Shown piece by piece: positions 1 to 6,600 of a stretch of 9,766 nucleotides of DNA. The stretch is taken from assembly GCA_020355945.1 (NCBI GenBank), contig CP070627.1, positions 1,082,733-1,092,498 on the forward strand. Direction: 5' to 3'. The position numbers and the translations under genes are program-made. This DNA comes from Candidatus Aminicenantota bacterium (GTDB taxonomy: Bacteria > Acidobacteriota > Aminicenantia > UBA2199). Below the pieces are notes generated by a model. The model searched no databases, was not told the DNA's origin, and worked only from the letters and a program-made list of their open reading frames with translations. The number at the start of each line of letters is the position of its first letter. Positions within the stretch are counted from its first letter, which is position 1.

Positions 1-1071
1 GAAAAACCACCACTGCTGCGGGTAAAACTGGTAAAATGCCGGGAAGAGGAATTTGATTTGATATTTACCATGCACCACCTGGTCTCAGACGGCTGGTCCC
101 TGGAAATATTGCACCGGGAGTTTTACCGGTATTATAAATCGATTAAAGAGGGTAGGCCATACACACCCGAGCCGGTTAGAATCCAGTACAAGGACTATGC
201 CCACTGGCACAATCAACTGCTGGCAGACCGGAAGAAATTAAGTGAGGTGCTGGAATTTTGGAAACCTCAATTGAAAGAATCTCCTATCTTGGAATTGCCT
301 TATGATTTCCCGCCCGGGGATTTGACCGGTAAAAAAAGTGCGGCGTACCGGGCTGTAGTAGACTCTGACACAACCGGAAAATTGAAGAGCCTGGCACGGG
401 ATTACCAGGCCAGTATTTTTATGGTCCTGCTGGCAAGTTTTAATGTGTTATTGTGGCAGTTAACCGGGCAGGAGGATAACCTGATCGGTATGCCTGGTGC
501 AGCCCGGCAGCATGAAGATATTAAAAACACCATCGGGCTCTTTGTCAATACCCTGGTGCTGAGAACACCGGTAGATAAAAACCAAACGTTTGAGGATTTC
601 TTAAAAAGCAGTCAAACTCATGTGATGAAGATGCTTGAGTACCAGGGGTACCCGTTGGAATTGGTTTGTGAAGAATTGGCTGTCAAATATCCCACTATTT
701 CTCTATTCTTTAATATGGTTAACATCGGGGACACCAGCCAGGAGATGATGCCCCGATTGGAAACCGGACATATGGAGAATGTCCAGGAAGCGAAATTTCA
801 TATGGCTCTTTACCTGGTGGAGTACCGGGATGGTATGGATATTTTATGTACGTACTTTACTCAATTGTTTTTACCGGAAACGGTTGAAAAGGTCATAGGC
901 AATTATATTCAATTGCTGCAAAAAATAGTAGAAGAACCTCGGAAACTGTTGAAAGAGTATCGCTCCACCCGCAAGCGGTTATTAAAAAAATCTCTTGCCT
1001 CCGGCGGCCAGGGTGCTCTTCGGCCGGAAATCTTGACAAAAGGATCTGATTCTGGTAGAAATGAAGCATGA
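1..1071 (+). CDS. NRPS, C-terminal fragment ending in a condensation domain (5' end outside window)
   Basis: The reading frame is open from base 1 and stops at TGA 1069-1071, so 356 residues are visible. It is the C-terminal two thirds or so of an NRPS condensation domain, which forms the peptide bond between two carrier-bound aminoacyl or peptidyl substrates in the cytoplasm. Visible motifs: catalytic HHLVSDG (bases 73-93, second His as the general base), YKDYAHW, IGLFVNTLVLR (C5-like), and EYQGYPLE in the place of the usual HQxxPFE. The usual RNPLF motif is replaced by YPTISLFFN, so this C domain differs in subtype from the two downstream. The domain is followed by a basic tail (KEYRSTRKRLLKKS...) and then the stop; no A, T or TE domain follows. 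The next NRPS gene starts with an A domain, so this C domain probably works in trans with it. The stop overlaps the next start codon (ATGA). The ATA/TTG region near 58 is not the true start because the frame continues upstream to the window edge. Confidence 0.95.
   Translation, partial: EKPPLLRVKLVKCREEEFDLIFTMHHLVSDGWSLEILHREFYRYYKSIKEGRPYTPEPVRIQYKDYAHWHNQLLADRKKLSEVLEFWKPQLKESPILELPYDFPPGDLTGKKSAAYRAVVDSDTTGKLKSLARDYQASIFMVLLASFNVLLWQLTGQEDNLIGMPGAARQHEDIKNTIGLFVNTLVLRTPVDKNQTFEDFLKSSQTHVMKMLEYQGYPLELVCEELAVKYPTISLFFNMVNIGDTSQEMMPRLETGHMENVQEAKFHMALYLVEYRDGMDILCTYFTQLFLPETVEKVIGNYIQLLQKIVEEPRKLLKEYRSTRKRLLKKSLASGGQGALRPEILTKGSDSGRNEA
1033..1061 (+). promoter_or_regulatory. Candidate promoter for the toxin-antitoxin pair, inside the NRPS 3' end
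   Basis: TTGACA at 1033-1038 matches the sigma-70 -35 consensus exactly. After 17 nt comes TAGAAA at 1056-1061 (4 of 6 with TATAAT), preceded by TGG, which fits an extended -10. The expected transcript start, about 7 nt after the -10, falls on or next to the ATG of the antitoxin gene at 1068, giving a leaderless or nearly leaderless message. That agrees with the lack of a clear Shine-Dalgarno sequence before 1068. It is also coding sequence of the upstream NRPS, so it may be chance. Confidence 0.35.
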
Positions 1072-1346
1072 TAACAGAAAAAGATAAACAAATAATTATC
1101 CAATGTGCCAGGAAATATAATGTGACTTCTGTAATCTTATTTGGCTCTTCCATAAGAAACGATAGAGAATTCAATGATATCGACATTGCAGTTAAAGGAA
1201 TTGAACCCCGCTTGTTTTTCCGGTTCTATGCCGAATTATTCAAAAACTTATCGAAACCCGTTGACCTGGTGGATCTTTCTAATAAATCCTTATTTAACGA
1301 TCTTATCGAAGAAGATGGAGTAAGAATTTATGGACAAGCTTCATAA
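1068..1346 (+). CDS. mntA: MNT-family nucleotidyltransferase, MntA-like antitoxin
   Basis: This 92-residue protein is a minimal nucleotidyltransferase of the DNA polymerase beta superfamily. The signature FGSS (G26, S27) is followed by D37-I-D39, the metal-binding GS...DxD motif; a third acidic position is probably D66 in KPVDLVDL. Length and motif spacing are typical of MNT antitoxins. In characterised MntA/HepT systems the antitoxin transfers AMP units from ATP to the Tyr of the toxin's RX4HXY motif, which inactivates the toxin; that activity is inferred here from family membership. The start ATG overlaps the upstream NRPS stop by 4 nt (ATGA) with no convincing Shine-Dalgarno, so it is either translationally coupled or read from its own leaderless message (see the candidate promoter at 1033-1061). 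The coding sequence is visibly more AT-rich than the NRPS genes around it, suggesting separate acquisition. The 3' end overlaps the toxin gene by 17 nt. Confidence 0.88.
   Translation: MITEKDKQIIIQCARKYNVTSVILFGSSIRNDREFNDIDIAVKGIEPRLFFRFYAELFKNLSKPVDLVDLSNKSLFNDLIEEDGVRIYGQAS
1317..1320 (+). promoter_or_regulatory. Ribosome-binding site of the HepT-like gene
   Basis: GGAG lies 9 nt before the ATG at 1330, inside the coding sequence of the antitoxin gene. It supports 1330 as the toxin start and gives the toxin its own initiation signal, whereas the antitoxin has none that is clear. Confidence 0.6.
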
Positions 1347-1770
1347 ACAGGTTCTTGCTGAAAAAGAAAATATTCAAATTGCATTGAATAATTTACAAAG
1401 TGCACTGGAACGGAAAGAAAAAACGGTTATCGAATTAGCAGCTATCGCGACTTTTCTCCATAATATATACAATGGCATCGAAAATATATTAAAGCAAATT
1501 TTAATTAGTCAAAATATTACGATCCCGGATTCTCCATCATGGCATAAGGAACTTTTAAATATTTCATCATCCAGGGAAATTATTTCAAAGAGTTTATCTG
1601 ACGAGCTTTACGAGTATATGACTTTCAGGCATTTCTTTATCCACGCTTATGGATTCATGATGGATGAAGAGAAACTCGAAGTTTTAACAGATAATATCCA
1701 AAAAGTATGGTCTCAATTCAATCTTGAAATTGAAATTTTTTTGAAAAGTAAAAATAATCAACCTTCCTAA
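1330..1770 (+). CDS. hepT: HEPN-domain ribonuclease, HepT-like toxin
   Basis: The 146-residue, largely helical protein carries R100-HFFI-H105-A-Y107, an exact RX4HXY motif, the catalytic signature of HepT-type HEPN ribonucleases. Arg and His are the RNase residues, and the Tyr is the residue AMPylated by MntA in studied pairs. Studied HepT toxins attack RNA (tRNA 3' ends in one cyanobacterial case); the target here is unknown. The N-terminal half has the usual amphipathic helices (ELAAIATFLHNIYNGIENIL). The catalytic and AMPylation residues are all present, so the toxin looks intact and not degenerate. The gene overlaps the antitoxin gene by 17 nt, and GGAG stands 9 nt before its ATG. Base composition is strongly AT-rich compared with the flanking NRPS genes. 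Being placed between two NRPS genes in the same direction, with no obvious terminator on either side, it may be co-transcribed with them. Confidence 0.88.
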   Translation: MDKLHKQVLAEKENIQIALNNLQSALERKEKTVIELAAIATFLHNIYNGIENILKQILISQNITIPDSPSWHKELLNISSSREIISKSLSDELYEYMTFRHFFIHAYGFMMDEEKLEVLTDNIQKVWSQFNLEIEIFLKSKNNQPS

Positions 1771-1899
1771 AAGGCAACGAAAAAAACACAAGAAGAAAGA
1801 AAGCCTTAGGGTGAGAAGAAAATATTAGCCGTAAAAAAATGTAAAAAAACACAAAAAATTTGACCAAAAAGCATTTATATTCAACACAAGGTGGTTAAA
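1771..1899 (+). other. A-rich spacer between the toxin gene and the second NRPS gene
   Basis: This is the only gap between genes in the window, 129 nt and very A-rich. It contains a 12-nt direct repeat AAAAAAACACAA at 1780-1791 and 1843-1854. An imperfect inverted repeat pairs CCTAAAAGGC (1766-1775, spanning the toxin stop codon) with GCCTTAGG (1803-1810), but the loop is about 27 nt and no T-run follows, so I do not call a terminator. TTGACC (1860-1865) and TATATT (1876-1881) are only 10 nt apart, too close for a sigma-70 promoter. Read-through from upstream therefore looks possible. Confidence 0.5.
1888..1894 (+). promoter_or_regulatory. Ribosome-binding site of the second NRPS gene
   Basis: AAGGTGG ends 5 nt before ATG 1900 and is a strong Shine-Dalgarno match. 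It fixes the start of the giant NRPS at 1900 and shows that the protein really begins at the A domain, with no N-terminal C domain in front. Confidence 0.75.
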
Positions 1900-3690
1900 A
1901 TGCTTATAAAGAAATTCGAAGAAAAAGTAGAAGCGTTTTCTGAGCGCATTGCCATTAAAATGGAGGTAGAAACCTTCACTTATAGGCAATTGAATCAATA
2001 TGCCAACCAGGTGGCTGCCCAAATCACTGCATCTGATGGATTGAGTAATAAAGGCAAGCAAGCAGCGCTGTTGTTTGAGCATGGTGCAGACATGATTATC
2101 GGTTTAATTGCCGCATTAAAAGCCAATATGGTCTACGTGCCCCTTGACCGCACTTACCCGGAAAACCGGTTGGCATACATGCTGGAGGACTCAGAGGCCG
2201 TCTTGATATTAACCAACACCAACAACCTTCCCCTGGCACAGCGATTGGCAAGAAAAATCAAAGGAAAAATAGAGATCATGGATATCCGGGAAACCGATGC
2301 AGGACAGCTTGAAGGCAATGTGAACCGCACTGTTTCCGGTGAAGCGCCAGCGTATATCCTTTACACCTCCGGTTCCACAGGCCGACCCAAAGGAGTGATA
2401 CAAAATCATGACAATGTTTTATACTATACCCGGAATTGGATCGAACGGTTTTCTATTACCCCTGGCGACCGCATGACTTTATTAACGGCATTCAGTCATG
2501 ATGGGTTCGTACAGGACCTTTGCTCCGCATTACTCAGCGGCGCCGCCCTTTACCCTTATGATGTAAAGAATGTATTGGAACGTACCCGGTTGTCAGAGTT
2601 TATTAAAAATGAAAAAATCACTATCTGGCATTCGGTTCCTACTCTGTTCCGTTACTTCACAGACTCCCTAACACCAGGTGAAACATTCCCCCACCTGGGG
2701 TTTATCCTCCTGGGTGGTGAACCGCTGCGAAAACATGATATCGAAATTTTCAAACGGTATTTTCCCAATGCCGTCTTAGCCAACGTGTACGGACAAACCG
2801 AATCTTCTGTCAGTTCTATTGCTTTTTACACACAAGAAGACGTGTTTGGTTTGCCCATACTGGGAGAACCCCTGGACAAAACCGAAATCCTCTTAGTGAC
2901 AGAAGAAGGCGAAATCCTGGAAGATATGGGAACCGGCGAAATTGTCATTGCTTGCGATCATCTGGCGCCAGGTTATTGGCAGGATGATGAAAGTACCCGG
3001 GAAAAATTCACCCATGACCCTGACCTGGGAAAACTCTATTGGACTGGCGACCTGGGCCGTTTAAAAGGAAACAGGGAAATCACTATAATTGGCCGAAAAG
3101 ATTTGCAAATCAAAATCCGGGGCTTCCGGGTGGAAGTTGGGGAGATTGAAACAGTACTCCTCCAGCATGAAGCGGTTAAAGAGGCAGCAGTCATTTTGAA
3201 AGAAACCAAAGAAAACGAACCGTATCTTTGCTGCTATTTTACATCAAGAGATCCAGTGGATGCGGTCCGGTTAAGAGAGTACCTCTTACACCAGGTGCCT
3301 GATTATATGATCCCCAAAACCTTCATACAATTGGAGCGTCTCCCCTTAACCCCCAGTGGAAAAGTTGACAGGAATGCCCTCCCAGACCCGGAAACGGAAG
3401 AAGTAGAAAAAGAGTATAAACCACCGGTTACTGGAGTAGAAAGACAATTGGCAGAGATATGGCAAGAGGTGTTAAATATAAAACCAAAACATAAGCCCAT
3501 AGGAATTGATGACAGTTTTTTTGAATTGGGAGGGCATTCGTTAAGGGCTATTAGACTTATTGCCAGGGTTCACAAAGCATTTCATGTAAAACTGGAATTG
3601 GAAGAAGTCTTTTCCTTGCCCACGTTAAAGGAGTTAGCCCATCTCATTGACAGCAAAAGCCAGGAGACCTTCACCGCCATTCATCCTGTT
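1900..3690 (+). other. NRPS module 1: A1-T1 (no own C domain)
   Basis: A1 starts at the very N-terminus (FEEKVEAFSERIAI, matching ELFEHQVEKTPDHIAV of A3). Motifs: YTSGSTGRPKG from residue 155, NVYGQTE (A5, with Gln in place of the usual Pro), TGDLGRL (A7), GRKDLQIKIRGFRVE (A8) and SGKVDRNAL with the catalytic A10 Lys488. Pocket residues aligned by eye to GrsA positions 235-331: D201, G202, Q205, H244, L270, G272, V, V, S. I do not recognise this code; it shares 6 of 9 positions with the glutamine code DAQDLGVVDK as I remember it, which is weak. No palindromic insertions are present. T1 follows with Ser547. A1 is clearly of a different lineage from A2 and A3. Confidence 0.85.
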
Positions 3691-6600
3691 GAAAAAAAGG
3701 AATATTATCCATTATCATCAACCCAGAAGCGGTTGTATTTTCTCCAGCAGATGGAACCGGAAAGCACCGGGTACAACCTCTCGGATATCATGGAATTGGA
3801 TGGGGAAATCGATATAAAAAAGGTAGAGGAAACCTTTCAAAAGCTGATCCAACGGCATGAAAGCCTGAGAACCTCGTTTCACATGATCGATGACCAACCC
3901 GTACAGCGGATAGAGGCGCCCTTCGGGCAAATAAACGCCTTCGGCGGAGAGGAGGGGGAACCCACACCAGCTCTTATCAGTTCTTTCGTTCGTCCCTTTG
4001 ATTTAGCCCGGGCACCGTTGCTCAGGGTAGGGGTGATCCGGTTAGATAAAAACAAATATATCTTTATGATGGATATGCACCACATTATTTCTGATGGCAC
4101 TTCACAAGAAATATTGAGTAAAGATTTCAAGCGCCTGTATGAGGGTAGAGGATTGATATCCTTAAAGCTTCAATACAAAGATTATGCCCAATGGCAGAGA
4201 GGAGAAATTGATAAAGGTGCGTTAAAACAGCAGGAAACCTATTGGTTAAAGGAATTCAGCAGCGATATCCCGGTGCTGGAACTGCCTATTGATTACCCAC
4301 GGCCGTTAATCCAGGGTTTTGAAGGAGATGTTATACGGTTTGCATTGGAAAAGGAAGTTTCTCAAAAATTAAAACGACTGGCGCAGCAAGAGGAAATGAC
4401 CCTTTATATGGTTTTATTGGCAGTGGTGAATGTGCTGCTGTTTAAATTGAGCGGCCAGGAAGATATGGTTATCGGCACGCCAGTGGTGGGACGCCGGCAT
4501 GCAGACCTGGAGGGAATTATCGGCATGTTTGTCAACACCCTGACACTGCGAAATTACCCCCAGGGGGAAAAGACCTTTGCCGGCTTTCTAAAAGAAGTCA
4601 AGGAAAAAACCATGAAGGCCTTTGAAAACCAGGAATACCCCTTTGAAGAATTGGTGGACCGGGCAGCAGTCCACCGGGATATGAGCCGGAATCCTTTGTT
4701 TGACCTGATGTTCGCCCTTCATAATCAAAGTACGTTACCACCTGAAATGTTGAAAGTCATGAAAAAAGGTCGATACGCTAATATCCCCTTCAGGCATAAT
4801 CGTTCAAAGTTTGACCTGACATTTCATGCCATTGAAGCCGGGGAAATGTTAGGAGTTTCTCTAGAGTACAGCACCAAACTCTTTAAAAAAGAAACAATCC
4901 GGAGATTTATCCGTTATTTCCAGGCCATCATCGCTTCCATCTCAGAGGACCATTATCAGAAGCTGTCAGATATCAATATTTTATCAAAAGAAGAAATCAA
5001 ACAGTTGCTGGTAGAATTTAACCAAACCAGCGCCCAATACCCGCGACACCAAACTATTCACCAATTATTTGCCCGGCAGGCGGAACAAACCCCTTATCAT
5101 GCTGCATTAGTAGGAGCCCACGAATTACACCAAAAGGGAACAAGGGGGCTTGCCCCCTTGTTAAGCACTCTAACCTACAAGCAATTAAATAAAGAATCCC
5201 AGCAATTGGCGTATCTATTACGGAGCAAAGGTGTCAAACCTGACACCATTGTGGGCATCATGGTGGAGTGTTCAGTAGAAATGATCATTGGGATATTGGG
5301 CATATTAAAAGCCGGCGGCGCATATCTACCCGTGGATGCCGATTACCCGGCAGAGCGCATCAATTATATGTTGGCAGACAGCTCAGCCAAAGTGCTGGTT
5401 ACCACTAGCACGTTGGCAAGTGAAGACGAGAAGGTAAGAAGATACAAAGGTGAGATTTTACACCCACTAAGTGCTGAGCTCTCCAGGAATCCCCTCTTGA
5501 GAGGGGTGCCCGAAGGGCGGGGTGTGTCTAAACCCACAACTCGCAGCCCGCAGCCCGAAACAACATCCGAAAACCTCGCTTACATCATCTATACTTCCGG
5601 CACCACCGGCAGACCAAAGGGGACTTTGATCCGACATGACAACGTGGTACGATTGATGATCAACAATAGGTTCCAGTTCGACTTTAACAGTGATGATACA
5701 TGGACTCTCTTTCACTCCTATTGTTTTGACTTTTCTGTGTGGGAGATGTACGGTGCCCTGCTGTACGGCGGAAAATTGGTCATTGTCCCCCGGATGACTG
5801 CAAAAGATACCACAAGTTTCCTGGAATTACTTAAACGAGAAAAGGTAACAGTCTTGAATCAAACCCCCTCCGCATTTTATCAACTGATGATTGAGGAATT
5901 AAAGGCAGAAAAAAAAGAATTGAACTTAAAGTATGTTATCTTTGGAGGTGAAGCCTTAACCCCCTCCAGGTTAAAAAAGTGGAAAAGGCAGTATCCCGAA
6001 ACCCGGTTGATCAACATGTATGGAATTACAGAAACGACTGTCCATGTAACCTATAAAGAAGTATTAGAGCAAGACATGAAATCCCCGCACAGTTGTATTG
6101 GTTCGCCTATTCCAACATTGACTGTCTATGTCATGAACAGTTATTTTAAATTGCAACCGTTGGGAGTACCCGGGGAATTGTGGGTAGGAGGAGAAGGTGT
6201 ATGCCGGGGTTATTTGAACCGACCTGAGTTAACCGCAGAGAAATTTTGCCTCCGGCAGCCAGGGGGGGCGCTTTTTGAAAAAAGCCCCTGGCAGGGGCGA
6301 CCTATTATCCCCCCTGGACCCGCCACTCTCCGCAAAAACTTTTTATTAAAGGGGACAAGGGGGCTTGCCCCCTTGCATAAAAAAATATACTCCTATTTGT
6401 CCTATAGGTCCCATATGTCCTATATTTACAAAACCGGTGACCTGGTGAAGATGTTGTCTAATGGTGAAATGGAGTACCTGGGCAGGATCGATCAACAAAT
6501 CAAAATCAGGGGACACCGTATAGAACCCGGAGAAATCGAAAAACAGGTACTGACCTATGAACAGCAAAAAATAAAAACAGCAGTGGTGATTCCCAAAGAA

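Noticed and set aside
58..60. TTG at 58 as the start of the first CDS
   Set aside because: The same frame is open to base 1 and encodes C-domain sequence before the HHLVSDG motif.
893..1186. Minus-strand open frame across the NRPS end and the antitoxin start
   Set aside because: It lies opposite two well-supported genes and shows no recognisable family motif.
1760..1810. Terminator after the toxin gene
   Set aside because: Only weak or widely separated pairing (CCTT/AAGG; CCTAAAAGGC/GCCTTAGG) without a following T-run.
1860..1881. TTGACC / TATATT as a promoter for the second NRPS gene
   Set aside because: The spacing is only 10 nt, too short for sigma-70, and the area is so A/T-rich that chance matches are expected.
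3303..4130. Several minus-strand open frames of 65-83 residues opposite module 1-2
   Set aside because: Opposite a continuous NRPS frame with clear motifs; no family features of their own.
5141..5160. R1 as a rho-independent terminator
   Set aside because: It lies inside coding sequence, has no T-run after it, and occurs at four places that are all translated.
5467..5715. Minus-strand open frame running through R2
   Set aside because: Produced by the stop-poor GC-rich repeat read backwards; no independent support.
6261..6426. Insertions as inteins, introns or assembly errors
   Set aside because: No intein or intron signals, lengths are multiples of three, and equivalent copies occur at the same loop of A3; an error would not repeat in this way.
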